Source: Favolaschia claudopus
Taxonomy: Eukaryota; Basidiomycota; Agaricomycetes; Agaricales; Mycenaceae
Direction of reading: 5' to 3'
DNA length: 64,000 bases
NCBI GenBank assembly: GCA_037176885.1
Contig: JAWWNJ010000016.1
Location: forward strand, 372,001-436,000
Shown: positions 22,803 to 35,525 of the stretch, in pieces
Layout of the letters: each line of letters begins with the position of its first letter
How positions within the stretch are numbered: position 1 is the stretch's first letter
Program-made: the position numbers and the translations under genes
Notes under the pieces: generated by a model
What the model was told of the DNA's origin: nothing
What the model saw: only the letters and a program-made list of their open reading frames with translations
The model's database searches: none

Positions 22803-24677
22803 TCAGCTCTCGAAAAGGTTATCCGGCGAGATGAACTCACGACGGGTAAGCCTGTCCTCGGAAAGTTGATAAAGCTCATGCTCAAGGTGCCGCGCAAGAT
22901 CTCGGCTTTGTGGGTCAAATCCCTTGGCTTGGTGAAACTGGTATAGATGAGCGTAAACATTTGCGTCCCAATATTTTCCCCAGGCACAGATGGAACTTGA
23001 TTGAATTGTAGAAAATCCGACATCAGTTGCGGCTTTCTCGCTCAACCTGTCAGAACCCGATGGATTCAGTGACCAATAGGCCGGACATTGGGGCCAGTCG
23101 AGCGACACCGGAGATTCTGTGTCATTGCGAAAATCCCCGAGCGGACAGAGAAACAAGTAGCCTTCTGGCACTTCTGCGGCAGGCTCAGTGATCACCAGTT
23201 CAATATGCACGGCATCCAGAAGAACTGGTCGAGGACGTGAATACATAAAACAGAAGACACTGGGAACGGGAGCCGTACTGCAATCTTCCGCGTCGATCGA
23301 CGGTTCTTGAAGCTGATGGAATACGAAATTTGCCTGACTGAGCCAGCTTTGAGTGTCCGCGGCAAGGAGCCACAGCGAAATCTGCGTGTTTGATGCATCG
23401 CTCACGGGGAAACTAGAAGGAAATTAGGCTGTTTCCTTGACTCCGAGAATAGGTAAAACAGCATGGATGAGAATCGTACCGCGTCCAGCCGTTTTCCATC
23501 AAAGTTCCCGGTGCGGCGTGGAAAATGGTCCAGGGTGGTCCATCCAGTCGAATTTCTGCCTTCGGCAACCAAGCCAACTCATACATGTCTTCAAAGGCAC
23601 GACCAGCGGAGCAGTCAAGCACTGAGCCCAACTTCACTTTGTCCAGACTAGGCGCTGGGATACATAGAAACCGCGAAAGCTTTCTGTAAACTACCTCATG
23701 GTACTGATCAAATGTGAGAAATTCAAGCGCCGTCCGTTCGATATTTTGCGTGTCCAGTAAATCGAGTTCTCGCGGAGGACACATAGCGGAAGGCTGAAAG
23801 GTGTGCATCCATTTGCCTGCGTCCCCGGGTGTGAGATCCAAGCATAGTCGTCCAGTCGGCCGGCGCATAAAGAAGGTGCACTCTTCCTCGTACTGTCAGT
23901 GCATGATTGCCTTTGAGACTGGACCCAATCCACACAGTATAGGCAATCAGTCTTACCAGCACATGTTCGAAAGCTTCGTGGAAATAATCTCGTGCCGCCT
24001 GCCAGTAATCAGTTTGAATGATTCACGAGCATTATTGCAAACTCATACGTCGAAATCTGCGGACTAGAATGTACAACTCATTTGAGAGACGATACCCGGG
24101 AACAGTCAGAGATTGACTTACAATCACCGAAAACAGGTAAGCGTTGACCCAGTGGGAGGGCCGATACAAAGGCAGAAAATCACGCAATGGGGTCAAATCT
24201 GTCTTCAGATTTTTATATGGCTTGAATGCTATACGTTTTATGCCGAACTGACCCTCATGAAATACTGTAGCATGAATTTCGCCCATGCTCGCAGTTCCGT
24301 ATATTTGAAGGATATTGGGATGGCTTCGGGAATAGTCATTCGCCCTATTGGACGAGGGACAAATACAAGTGAACTTTTTACCGAAGTGCCATGTACTTTG
24401 CTACGTCATGACTCCAGGTCTGGGGAATTTAATGAGAGAGTGACAGAAAGTGAGTACCGGCTCAGGACACTACTTTTTCAGCACCATTGCCTTGGTACAT
24501 GGCTACCGTCACCTTCGATTTTTGTCCCCGTATTCTAGCGGAGTAGAGTTGTCGAATACTGCGATTCTCAGGGCGCCAAAGGGTGAGTAGCGTGCCCCCT
24601 TTCAATGACAGCTTCTGCTGTAAATCTATCTCGCCCAGAGGGAGTGTTCGAAAATCTGGATGAGCCTGATTGAGCAA
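22803..24677 (-). CDS. Protein-kinase-like protein of an Agaricomycete-expanded family; 5' end unresolved
   Basis: The minus strand reads through several exons. The first recognisable block is PDFRTLPLGEIDL, then YSARIRGQKSKVTVAMYQG. Next comes TWSHDVAKYMALRHPNILQI, an N-lobe-like stretch with YGTASMGEIHATVFHE. After LTPLRDFLPLYRPSHWVNAY a 15-nt exon (SADFD) joins AARDYFHEAFEHVL to ECTFFMRRPTGRLCLDLTPG. The C-terminal half (CPAYWSLNPSG, YWDANVYAHLYQFHQAKGFD) is the diagnostic tail of this hypothetical family, ending at 22803. Catalytic HRD and DFG motifs are not evident, so it is probably a pseudokinase. No in-frame ATG precedes the first block, so at least one upstream exon is missing. Confidence 0.62.
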
Positions 24678-24849
24678 CGGATTACATCAAATCCGGACAT
24701 CGAATTCTTTCACCAGACAATATGGGCGCTGGAACAGCGGCGTAATTCTTCGTTATTGTCGTGAACGTCCCACCAGATACTGTAAAGTTCTGCGAGTCGG
24801 AGAACATTGGACTGCACAGGTAATAAGCGGGCGACTCGGGCTTGGTGGG
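24678..24849. other. 5' flank of the kinase-like gene
   Basis: The missing first exon or exons of the minus-strand kinase-like gene should lie here or beyond the tandem duplication. I could not place them. Confidence 0.35.
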
Positions 24850-25129
24850 CAGTGTAGCTCGTACGACGTGACGGTTTGAGTGATTTCCTCCGAGGGCGCC
24901 ATTCGGCAGGGGAAAGTAAGTCAGTCTTGAGGTTGCTTTCGTTCAAGGCAGCTTTCGTCTTCGCCAGCGCGTCCAATTTGCACTGGCAACAGTGTAGCTC
25001 GTACGACATGACGGTTTGAGTGATTTCCTCCGAGGGCGCCATTCGGCAGGGGAAAGTAAGTCAGTCTTGAGGTTGCTTTCGTTCAAGGCAGCTTTCGTCT
25101 TCGCCAGCGCGTCCAATTTGCACTGGCAA
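24850..25129. repeat. 140-bp tandem direct duplication
   Basis: The unit 24850-24989 is repeated at 24990-25129 with one difference (g at 24868, a at 25008), so 139 of 140 positions agree. The unit length is not a multiple of three. The near identity indicates a very recent event or an assembly artefact. Confidence 0.95.
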
Positions 25130-25554
25130 GGCTATGCAAGTTTGACCGAGTCCCAAGATACCCGGCGGCTGAACGAAAGACATGGGAGCGCAGAGATAGG
25201 ATCATGAGGAATCTCTTCGAACGCTCCTCGTCTTCAGCATTTTGAGACGAAGGACTGTTCACGGAAGCGATTCGGTTTTCAATCGCCCATTTACCACAAT
25301 CGCGCAATGTCCCGCCGCTGCCGCATTGACTCCGAAAAAATTGAACTCGAGATGAGGATACGAGGCGCAGAGATGATATGAGCGCCAGATACAGGACATA
25401 GGACTCAAAGACTGAAACAAGATCCCAGAGACTCATGAATATTCAAGGACCATCGAGTCAAGAGGCAAGTCCGAAGTAAGCTGCGGCATTTCGGATCATA
25501 ACCTGGGATGACAAATAGACGCCAACAAAGTCAACAGTTTGCAGCTTGACTGCA
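25130..25554. other. Unassigned stretch with a minus-strand open frame
   Basis: A minus-strand frame of 117 codons (25083-25436) begins with a hydrophobic segment, MSLWDLVSVFESYVLYLALI, that could be a membrane anchor, and ends inside the tandem duplication. I do not recognise it and cannot extend it convincingly. It could be a small gene disrupted by the duplication. Confidence 0.3.
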
Positions 25555-27743
25555 ATGACAGAAACGCAGGCTCCCCTCCGATTAACTTCAGACGAGATTA
25601 ACTGTCTCGTCTACTCCTTCCTCCTTGATTCTGGTCAGTTCAACTATCTTTCCTACCTTTCACTGAAACATGACGAACCATCATCAAAGGGTTCAAACAT
25701 GCCGCCTTTTCTCTTGCCATGGAGGGCCGCCTCGAAAACTCGCCCAATTTCTCAAAGCATATCCCTCGGGGAGAGCTGATAGATCTTCTTAGCAAGTCTT
25801 TGCTATACCAGGAAGTAGAGTGCCACTGGAAAGCGGACCACCTGGCACTCAACTGCAGATCCGAATTCTCGTTGCTCGAGCGCCATGTTTGTTCTCTCGA
25901 GCCACCGAAACCGAAACTCATTTGGCCTCAACCTCCCCAAATACGATTACCCCTCGGCCAATCTAATCTTGTCAACGGCGTGTCAGACGGGAAACGCAAA
26001 GCTAGCGAAGCGTCTCTCTCTCCAACCGTAGACGCTCCAGCGGAAAAGCGCCCGCGGCGCGATCCAGATGCAATGGATGTCGACAGTGTGTTGCCTCTCC
26101 TCGTTCGGATTCCCATCTTCCATGGTTCAAAATCTTGTAGCTGCTGCGGTGAAAATGTTGAAACCGAAAACTCGACAACAAGGTCCCGGAGACACCGAGA
26201 CCAATCCCGACGCCATTCTTGTCCTTCCAGGGCACGAAGCAGAAGTAATTCAACCCCAAGTTTCTCCTAGTCTCGAATCTCACAGTTGATTCAAGGTTTT
26301 TGTTTGCGCCTTTAACCCCGTTAGGCAATCTGTGTTAGTGACAGGGTGAGTGGTTATGGGCAACCACTGCTCGTATTTCTAATGATACGCAATAGTTCGA
26401 AAGACTCTGGCGTCAATCTATGGGAGCTTCCTTATCCGCCTCCCGCGACATCTCCCGAATTCGCCCGGCCTCCTGGGCCGCCCCGTCGATTAGAGCACTT
26501 CAAAACCACCGATCAGCCTGGCGATTTAACGGCGCTGCATTGGAATTCCGAAGGAAGCTTAATAGCTATCGCGTGCTACGACTCAATTCTGCGTGTTTAT
26601 ACGGTTTCTGGGGATCTTTATTTTTTGAGTACACATCACCAGGTACCTCTCTCTTCTCAGTTTTCCATCTCATGTTTGCGACTGATGCGCTGTTTAACTG
26701 TTAGCAAGCTATTTTCGCTGTTCGATTTTCCCAGGACGGGAAGTGGCTACTAACGGCCAGCCTGGATGCAACGACTTGTCTTTGGGACGTCAATACCAAG
26801 GAGCTAAAAAGAATATACCCGACCCAAGGTGAGTGACCGGCTAGCAGGCACTCATAGATGAAATTCAACGATTCCAAAATCAGGTTGCTGTTTAGATATT
26901 GACTGGATTTCGAACACATTGTTCGCCAGCTGTTGTGCCGACCAGTTAATTTATATAATGGACGTGGAGAAACCTGAAACGGTGAAAACTCTCTCGTGCG
27001 TTTCCGAGAATGATCTCTTCGAAAATTTTAGGCAGCTCATCAATTTGAAGTGGACATACCAACGAGGTTAATCAAATTAAATGCAATCCGTCCAGCAGCA
27101 AATTAGCTTCCTGCTCCGACGATATGACCGCGCGGATATGGAATATCGACAATGTTTCGTCAGCGCCTGAATCAATTTCCGACTCGGAAGTCTCTCAGCA
27201 ACCCGTTGTGCTTATCGGGCACAAGCATTCGGTTTGCGCTGTCGGCTGGTGTCCAGAACATCCGGAGGGCACCAACCAAATCATTGCGACGTGAGAATCA
27301 GACCGAATAATCGACCACTCTTCATTAATCTGCGAAATAGAGCTTCTTGGGACGGAACTTGCCGACTATGGGATTCTGTAACTGGAGAATGTCTGCATAT
27401 CTTCGAGGACCACAAGTTACCTGTGTATGCACTCAAATTCAGCCCTTCTGGTCGTTGGATTGCAACAGGAGGCTCAGACGGGTGGTTACATGTCTACGAT
27501 GTGAAGGTGCGACTCTTGTACCTTTATTAAGATGATTCAAAACCAATGCTGATGCTGATCATCAACCACCCTCTCCAGGCACGAAAATTAACATGGTCGT
27601 GGTTTGCTGGGTTCGATAAACCGGGCATGTACGAGATTGATTGGCAGACGGGCGATGATTTGGATCGCATCGCTGTGGCATTGGAGTGCTGGAAGGTGGC
27701 CATTATCGACGTGTCGAAGGTGCCCGCGTTACAGAGGAAGTAA
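25555..27743 (+). CDS. LisH/WD40 corepressor subunit, TBL1 / SIF2 type
   Basis: Proteins of this type scaffold histone-deacetylase complexes (Set3C in yeast, NCoR/SMRT in animals). Ten exons from 25555-25633 to 27579-27743 add to 1683 nt, 560 residues. The LisH motif is at residues about 8-40 (LTSDEINCLVYSFLLDSGFK). A basic/acidic linker with KRKASEASLSP and KRPRRD, a probable nuclear signal, follows. The WD40 propeller then begins VLPGHEAEVFVCAFNP and includes VTGSKDSGVNLWELP, SLDATTCLWDV, CSDDMTARIWNID and ASWDGTCRLWD, ending CWKVAIIDVSKVPALQRK. All splice phases agree. The Set3C link is inferred from the family. Confidence 0.9.
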
Positions 27744-28472
27744 GGCACGCGGCTTGTATTCTATTGGTGGGCAGAGAGGTGTATCTTTATTCGAAGTGAT
27801 TTGTTGGATTGTACGACTGATCAGACATAACGATTTTCTTGTACCAGTCGCGGCGCCGACTTTTCCGGATTCACTTAACAACCAGCTCACAACTAACAGA
27901 GATAGGGGACGAACACTGCGGCAACACGGGACGCTGAACAAAAAGATCATGATGATGCTGCCCTGCGCTATAGCGATTCAGAGCAAATAGGTTTTGGAGG
28001 GTGGTGAATCCAAGAGCGACCAAGATAGGTTGAAGAAAGCACCAAGCCCTCCGGTGGGCAGGGCGTTGGTGAAAGTAATCGACGTGACAAGAGCCATACA
28101 TTCAGAGCAGATGAACTGAAATTTCCTGCTTTCGGTTGGTTGTCGCGGCTGTGATTTGACGATCCAATATTTTCAACCCGAGACCCTCCGAATTGGGATT
28201 TGATACAACAGTATCACAACTTGAGCAAATTTCATTCCGAGCCCTGTAAACCCGATCGAGGCCTGTTTTCGCAACGAACACTTGGCAACAAGGGAGAAGG
28301 TACGGAGCAAGCTTCGCGCCCAGAGCACATTTAGCAACAACTATCACCGATCCATCCGAAATCCCTGTCGCATGCATCTACAGAATCAACAATGTACACG
28401 TACAATAGAATATGTTACAATCGTAAGTATCGGCGTTCCTTGTATGATTAAAATTATTTCACAAACTTTTGG
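27744..28472. other. Convergent intergenic region with unassigned minus-strand frames
   Basis: Minus-strand frames of 91 codons (28102-28377) and 76 codons (27871-28101) contain several Cys pairs (CQVFV, CSSCDTVV) but no domain I recognise. They lie downstream of two convergent genes and may be 3' sequence. Confidence 0.35.
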
Positions 28473-29867
28473 TTAGTATATATAGCCTGAATTTTGCGCA
28501 CGGTGTGCTGATACATTGCAAGTTCCCATGTTCGTCGCGAAGGACTGTGGGTAAAAGTGGCGGCGACGAGGAGGTGGAGCTGAAATGAACCCGTCCGAGG
28601 TGAAGGCCTGGAACGGCTGCCACGAATGTGGCTCGTTGCCGTATTCCAAGGCACGAATGGGCGAAAGTAGAGAGGAGGGATATTGGTAGGGAACAGACGG
28701 CGGCCTGTATGTGGATATAGTTGAAATGGGGTCGTAGAATTCCTCGCCGCAAGGTGGGTGGTCGAGTAAGCGTGAACGCGGCTGCGAAACGCGTGGGATG
28801 GGGTGCACCAGTGAAATGGCCGGGGAGGTAGATTCGGAGTCCGGAATCCAACTCGGAGGGGAGCAACTCGACGCAGTATACTCCGATGAAGTGCAATGTG
28901 ATTCCGCGTACGCGAGCGTATCGATACTCGCTTCCCTATCCTCTATGCTCGGAATTTCGAGCTTCGGAAGACTGAAGTGGGGATCTGAGACTGAATAGCG
29001 CGGCGATTGCGTGTCGTCAAACGTCGCTGGTAGGACTGGGGGTGCGATTTGGGTTGCCGGGGTAGAAAGGATCATCTGCGGCCAACAGTCGACTCTCCTC
29101 AGCGGGTAGTGTGCCTCCCGAAGAGGCGGAGGGGAGTTCATAGAGGGAGAAGAGGGCGATAGGTTGCAATTTTGTAAGGCGAACATATCTGATGTAAAAT
29201 ACGCCTCCTCTAGAGGCGGTGGGGAGTTTATTGAAGGAAGTGAGGGATCGTTCAACTCCAATGCAGACGATGGTCCGGATCCAAAGATAATCGCAGGAGT
29301 TGGGTCGTGAATTCTGATGATTTTACGTTTAGGCGGCGCTTTGCGCAATGGAGTATCAGTTTTGAAATGGATTTTGTAACTTTTCGCCAAGGTTAGTAGG
29401 TTGCTTGCAAAGGTCGGCAATGTTAAATCTTTCGATACTTACTGTTGCTGAAGGTTGTCTTGTCGAGAACACTTCATACCTGGCGAATGAAGAAGCTTGA
29501 ATGAGCATTAGATGGTAAAAAGAAAGAGTCAACATACGGCAGCCGGGAAATGGACATGGATGGTTTTTCTGCCCAGTATGAATAGGTAAGTGCCGCCTCA
29601 GGTGGCCGGGCGAAGAGAATGATTTTCCGCATCCCAGTCTCGGACAATGATGACGTCGTGCTGGGGAGGGTTCTGAAGATGAGCGAAGCTGAGCGTCTTC
29701 CGTGTCCTGCTCTTTGTGACCATGAGTTGAATAGGAGGTGCGGACGCTGAGCATGGTTGAGGAAAATGCTGAAGGCAAGAATGAGCAAGCCCGTGACATA
29801 ACGCACTTCTCGCATAAATTTTGTTCAATTTCGGGATCGACAGATTTAATCCGATTTGAGAAGCCAT
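28473..29867 (-). CDS. C2H2 zinc-finger transcription factor
   Basis: Proposed exons are 29807-29867, 29538-29768, 29443-29479 and 28473-29379, totalling 1236 nt, 411 residues. Two adjacent C2H2 fingers are seen: HHCPRLGCGKSFSSPGHLRR followed by HLPIH, and CPFPGCRMKCSRQDNLQQHY followed by KIH. The second is completed only by joining the 37-nt exon to the last exon. The long Pro/Ser/Tyr-rich C-terminal region is probably an activation or interaction domain. The two-finger layout with CSRQDNLQQH is a common Agaricomycete type. The first exon and its 38-nt intron are less certain; an upstream ATG at 30006 in a continuous frame is the alternative. Confidence 0.75.
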
Positions 29868-30989
29868 CAAGTTCGATAAATGCATTGCTCGCGGTCGCTT
29901 CCAATCGTGGCACTGTTACGAAGAAGTTCCTCAATATGTAAGCACCGACGACCGACGAGACGAGATCCAGAGTTGTCAAACAAGCAGACTTCAGTCGGGA
30001 GCACATTGGGACCGAATTTCAGATTTTCCGTTGATTTTCGCGCGTCGGAGTTACTTGGGGATGAGAAGCTTCGGGTTCCAGTTCGCTCAGCGGAAATGAT
30101 CTATGATCAGTTCCTTCTGTGGACGTTCAGAGAACCGCAGATGAGAGTAGCTTATACTTAGCCTGAATTGGGGAAAATCCCAGGGAGGTTGCCGGTGGGG
30201 ATACATATCAAAGCCTATTGGACGATGGAATTTTTTTTTCTGTGGCTTTGTGGTGGCTTGAGAACTGATGGCGAGGAGGAGATGCGTCAGGCAGAGATCG
30301 AATACTGCTGATTGGCCCGTCAAAACAGTGGTATCGCACTAGTGTTGTTTTCCGTTGTAGTTGATGTCGATTCTGTGACTGCTGGAAAGAATCTGGGCCA
30401 ACTTGTCACCGGAAGATATTTTGAAGTATAGGCCTTTGATGGGCCTTCTTTTCAGGGTGCTCGAGTCCAGCAGTGGAATAATTCACTGGAATTCCGCTCT
30501 CACGAGACTTCCAAAGCCACTCATGATTTGCTCGGCTGTAGAATGGCTTTCGTGGCGTGTATGAACATTACTAGGAGGCGTGAAAACCGGCTGTTGCTGC
30601 GGCTGACTCGAGCTTGAGGACGGACCGATATCGCTGAATATCTTCGAGCACAAGCGACCTCAGGTATGAGAGTAGCGGTAGATCGAAACCTTCTAACAAG
30701 GCCACAGCAGTTGTCGATCATGGTGGTAAGTGCAGAAGCACAATGCGCCAGCCGTAAGCTGACCAATCATTTCCCACGTTCATTATGCCGCCGACACCCA
30801 AAGAAGGATGCAATGTGAGATGAGTGTATTGGCCAAATAATACGTTAGATTGTATATACACCATATGAGTATTATTGTCGTTCGCGTCAGAAAAGAGGGT
30901 GGGAGTGATAAGTAAGTCGGAGATGTCGGACTGATGAAGGGGCACGAGCAGAACTGCTGAGCGATGGGATGGGAAACCATAGGCGTTGT
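29868..30989. other. Intergenic, about 1.1 kb
   Basis: The stretch contains the C2H2 promoter and the TOM70 3' region. Open frames at 30521-30766 and nearby show no motifs. Confidence 0.45.
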
Positions 30990-33224
30990 TCACATCATGT
31001 TTTGTGCTATCGCGCTCAGCTCCGCTGCCATCGAGGGGTAGTTCTTCATGAATTCCATCTGCGCCGCTGTCGCCTGGAAACAAAGAGCAGAAAGTATCAG
31101 CTCTGACGGTCAGGAAAGAGTGAGATGAGCACTCACATATTGGTACGTCAACGCGCTAGCAAGCTCAGGCTCGCTCCTAGCGAGCTCGGCCTGCCTGGCG
31201 AACATCTCGACAGCTTTCTCGATCTTCCCTTGTTGGAGATTCAGCTGCGCGAGTGTGGCAACCGCCGCTTCGCACTCGGGGTCTAGCCGCAAGGCCTCGT
31301 TGCAGCAGCGCTCAGCGGCGCCGATGTCCTGCTTCCATTGGTAGAGAGCTAACCCCTTGTTGACGATGGAGAGGACGTTTGGCGGCGATCTGTGGGCGAA
31401 TGGCACGCGTTCAGTTCCTCCACCTGAAGAGCGCGGTGTGGACGTACTTCTCCTTCTCGAGCTCGACGGCGCGGTCGAATTTCTCCACAGCTTCGGAGAA
31501 TCGTCCCTGGTCTAATAAGAGCTCCCCACTGTAGGTAGATGCATCAACAAAGGCTGGCGACCCACAGGAATGAGAGGACTGACTAGTAATTATGTGGCTC
31601 GCTCCGTGTAGGGAAAGCTTTGAGCGTTCTCCTGAAGGTAGCCATGCTCTTGGCCAGATCTCCGCCCTTGTACTGCGCCACCGCCAGCTGGATATGACTG
31701 AACACAAAAGTGTCGTCCAGTTCCGTGCTCTTCGTGTAGTTCTCGGCCGCATCAGCAAACTCATTCATGATGAAGAGCACTTGGCCGCGATGGTAGTAAA
31801 TGTCGGGGTCGTTGGTGTTCTGACGAATCGCCTCGTCGAAACACTCGAAGGCTTTGACGGGATCCCCCTGTTCCATGTGCACGCTGGCAACCTTGACGAG
31901 CGACTGCGTGAAGGAAGGAACGAGACGGATGCTCTCCTGGAGGTCTGATTTCGCGCCGTCTACGTCTCCTGTGAGGAATCTGTGTAATTGTAGGTGTCAG
32001 CGCGTTCAAACAAGAAACAGATTTATGGCAAAGCAAGACGTACTTGAAAGTTCCCCGCAGGTTGAGGGCCTCGGCACGGTTCGCGTCAGATGAAATCTCC
32101 TGGGTCAGGGCTTCATTCACGAAGGATACGGCGTGCGGATAGTCCTCTGCAGCGAGGGCTTCGAGAGCAAGCAGCAACGTCGAGTCACCCGTTGTCGGTG
32201 AGTCACCAACAGAAGGCAGTGGTCGTGTACGGAAGGCGGCAAAGTAGGCGGAGACAAAGGTGAAAGAAGGCAGACGCGGTTCCCGGGTTTGGAGGATCTC
32301 AACTGACTTTTCAGCCGTGAATTTTTTGAGCACGCGTTCAACAGATTGAGCAGCGTTCTGGTTGGTGAATTTCTCGAGAATGGTTGCTGCAGTGAAGTCT
32401 GGCCAACGAGAATCCAGTCAGGTCAACGGAAAGCCAGATGCTAGAAGATACGGACCTCGTAGAGCTTCTATGTAGCGGTGAAGCCCTTCAAGAGCCATAG
32501 CTCTCCGATTGAGAGCCTTGACGTAGGTCGGGTCAAGTTTCAACGCCTCGTCGCAGTCCTGAACAACGAGTTCGTGTTTTGGAGGCGTCATGTTCACATA
32601 ACCTGACCAATAAGATGACCTTGCGCTTCCACAAATTATACGGATACTTACATGCCGCACGGTTGCTGTAATATACAGGTTCCGGTTTCGGAGAGACGTC
32701 TATAGCGAGGGTATACAGACCGGCGGCAACGTCGAACTTCTTGGTGGAGTATGCGGCGTTGCCTTTGGATTTGTAGGACGCTGCAAGATTTGTCTTCTCC
32801 TGGAAAAACGCACATACCTCAGTATCGTGCTACTGTGAATTGGATATACGAAACCCACCTCAAGCGACATAGCAGCAAGTTCCTCTGGCGTCGGAGGTAC
32901 TACCTCCTCCTCTGTTTGAATGTTAAACACTAAATTGCATACCAGAGCTTCCTCACACGCACCCGGCTCAGGCACTTTCTCTGCCTTTGGTTTCCGCTCC
33001 TCCAAGATGGGTCCATCTGCGTCCTTGACAGACTTCCGCTTCTTGGGAGTCTTCAGGCTCTTTTTCTTCTTGTCGCGGTCCCCGCCGTGGCCAGATGTCG
33101 AGGCAAGGTATGCAGCGCCGCCCAGGGCAACAGCAACACCGGTCCCTATTAATATGGCGGTCTTGTGCTCCTCGACGAAGCGCTGGACGCGGTCGACGAT
33201 GCCGGGGGAGGTCTCAGACGCCAT
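30990..33224 (-). CDS. TOM70: Mitochondrial import receptor TOM70
   Basis: TOM70 is the outer-membrane receptor that takes carrier-type preproteins and Hsp70/90-bound clients to the TOM pore. The N-terminus has the membrane anchor TAILIGTGVAVALGGAAYLA, then a Lys-rich cytosolic linker (KKKKSLKTPKKRKS). TPR motifs follow, e.g. ASYKSKGNAAYSTKKFDVAA, NRAACYVNMTPPKHELVVQD and CDEALKLDPTYVKALNRRAM. The usual tail is NVLSIVNKGLALYQWKQDIG, ending AAQMEFMKNYPSMAAELSAI before AQNMM. Introns were placed at the donors gtgcgt, gtgggt, gtaagt, gtccgt, gtacgt, gtcagt, gtacgt and gtgagt; the frame is continuous. It starts at 33224. Confidence 0.93.
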
Positions 33225-33479
33225 GGTACACCGCGAGCAAGGTCGGTAAGTAAGTAGCGGACGCGGAGAAAATTTCGTGGCGCCTCGGCACGGAAGTGTG
33301 AGATAAGATTGCCTATTGTGGATATGCTCCCAAACTCGACCTCAGAGCTCAGATTGAGAGAAAACCGTCAAGAAACTCGACCAAAAGCTCTATAAGACGC
33401 AAGTAATTATCAATGGTACTGTCTGCTACAATTGGTCCATTCGACCGGGTTATGATGATAGTATTTTGAGAATACATTT
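33225..33479. other. TOM70 promoter / 3' flank of decayed gene
   Basis: This is a short spacer between two minus-strand units. No gene is seen in it. Confidence 0.4.
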
Positions 33480-35525
33480 CTGACCAAAACAAAGCACTAT
33501 CCATCGCGGGTAAGCAATACGTTCGATGCGTGGCTGGTGCAACCAGAAGACGGTTCGCTGCAAGCGAGAACTCGCATGCTCGCCGTTCGCAAGAGCACCA
33601 AAGGAGCCCGAATCAACGCACTGCACTTCCTGAGCGAGATAGAAGGACGACGAGCAGCCGATGCAATATGATGTGAGAGGGTGTCTCGCTGCAGGTAGCA
33701 CATGAATGACTGCATTCTGTGCATGCGTTGGTTTACGGATTGAGAATGGTGCCTTGGGGACACGAATAGGCGCTCTGTCCGCCGGGGGTGTCGCGGGGCC
33801 CGAACAAGTCGCGCAGCTGCCATGGCACGATCTACAGGACCCGCCGATAGCGTACTTGCCCTTCCGTTCTGAATGCAGTGAACCGCCTCCATCGCAGAAA
33901 GTGATACTAACCGGCGGGCCGTCCGCACCGATATTACTCACAACCATCGCACGTAGTGCAATAGGGAGAGCACGACGAGCCTGCATAATCGAGGATGTCC
34001 ATGAAGGGGCCATTACGAGCGAAGAGCAGTCAACGTACAAGTGTTTCTGTTCCTGTAATCCGGTACTTCGCGCTAGACAGTGGTGACCCGAGGGACATGT
34101 GCATCTCTTGAAACTGGTATCCAATGTCGCCCGGAGATAGCACAAGGTGCGAGCGTTCGCGCCGCCACCTGAACAAGCAGCGCAACTTCGTTGCGGGATG
34201 CGCCTGACAGCACATCTATCGATACAATTGACTATACACACGTACACCCAGTCCCACTGGAATATTAGGCGTCCTTACAGCCGCGAGCCCCAGGGGATAC
34301 GAAGGAAGCCCCAGTATTACACCCAGAGCAAATGTTGGGATTGTTGGGTATTACAATAAGCGCAGTACTTATCTGGACGGGTGATGCCTAGAGTAAGTAG
34401 CGAAAAGCGCCGTTAAGAGTTATGTTTTGTTGCGTGCAGATAGAAGAAAATCCTGACCCGCATTTGAAGTGGCCTCCAAGGTCAATTCCGGATCTTCTGC
34501 GGGGCATGAGTGTTTACAAGTCGTGGTGCCGGTCGTTGACAATTAACCCGAAACTTAGTCTGTACAGTTGGTGGCCGAGATACAGGTCGTGCACAGAAGG
34601 GCGCGTGCGCAACAATTCTAGGAGCGACAACAAAGGTTCCCGCCGCGCCTGGCACACAAGACGAGCCATCGTACGATGAGACCCAAGCACAAGTGCTACT
34701 ACAAACGCCGGGGCTACTGGGACATGACGGGGATGGACATGGTATGCCCGCTGGTGGCGCGCCGTCGGATGCCAGACCTATTGTGTATCCGAACGCGCAA
34801 GAGGAACGGGTGATGGTACTTCCTGAGTAGGCGCGGTCGCATTAAGCACTTCAGAAAATAAAAAAAGATTAGTGGCGTACGATGCATCAAGGATTGATGT
34901 TTATGTCCCATCGGCACTGGAATATTCAATGCCCACTTGACATAACGCAAGTATTTCCTCCCCAGGTTTTGCCAGACGAGCGGCGGGTACAGGTTGCCGC
35001 AGAGCCGTCACAGGCGGCACCCGGCGTCACACGCGAGGCAGGTATTTTGCGGCCCCTTATATTTGCTCGCCGAACAAGCAACGCTACAACCTCCGTTACT
35101 CGAAACATGGTCGCCGTCAGGAGGGTATGCCTTGCATTATTGAAGCCGGGACCCAAACACGTAGCACAGGACGAGTCGCACTCGTCTGGAAGAAGAGAAT
35201 TAACCCAGTAACTGGACGCAAAGAGAGCGCTCACAATAGCCTGAAGCAGGAATATTGAAGGTTCCGGTCGGGCAGACGTAGGTACACGAGCCACCGTTCT
35301 TGAGCTTGCCGTCCGGACAGGTAAAACATTGATTCGGTCGGGGTCCATCGCAGTCTCGCAGCTGATGTCGCATCGAACATCAAAAAAAATGGGGGGAGTG
35401 TGCAATGGCGGCGCTTCCGAGTGACTAAACACAATATTTGCGAAGAAACAAAGCACGACACGACTTACATGACGGAGCAAAAGAGTCACTGCCAACGAGA
35501 GAATTCGACTGCTGAAGGGAGCCAT
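33480..35525 (-). pseudogene. Decayed copy of the furin-repeat/CPL1-like gene
   Basis: The minus strand is clearly related to the gene at 12.8-15.5 kb. It starts with a similar signal sequence (MAPFSSRILSLAVTLLLRH), then the first repeats (CDISCET; DECDSSCATCLGPGFN) and later the shared block KGKYAIGGSCRSCHGSCATC. The frame is broken repeatedly. Near 35.35 kb the codons for ETCDG have lost one base, which shifts the frame, and further shifts occur in the second repeat. The CPL1-like end is not recognisable and the middle (about 34.3-34.9 kb) does not align by eye. I read it as a pseudogene; a rapidly changing gene with unusual splicing is less likely. Confidence 0.75.

Noticed and set aside
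24840..25130. Direct repeat considered as a CRISPR-like or satellite array
   Set aside because: There are only two units without spacers, in a eukaryotic genome; it is a simple tandem duplication.
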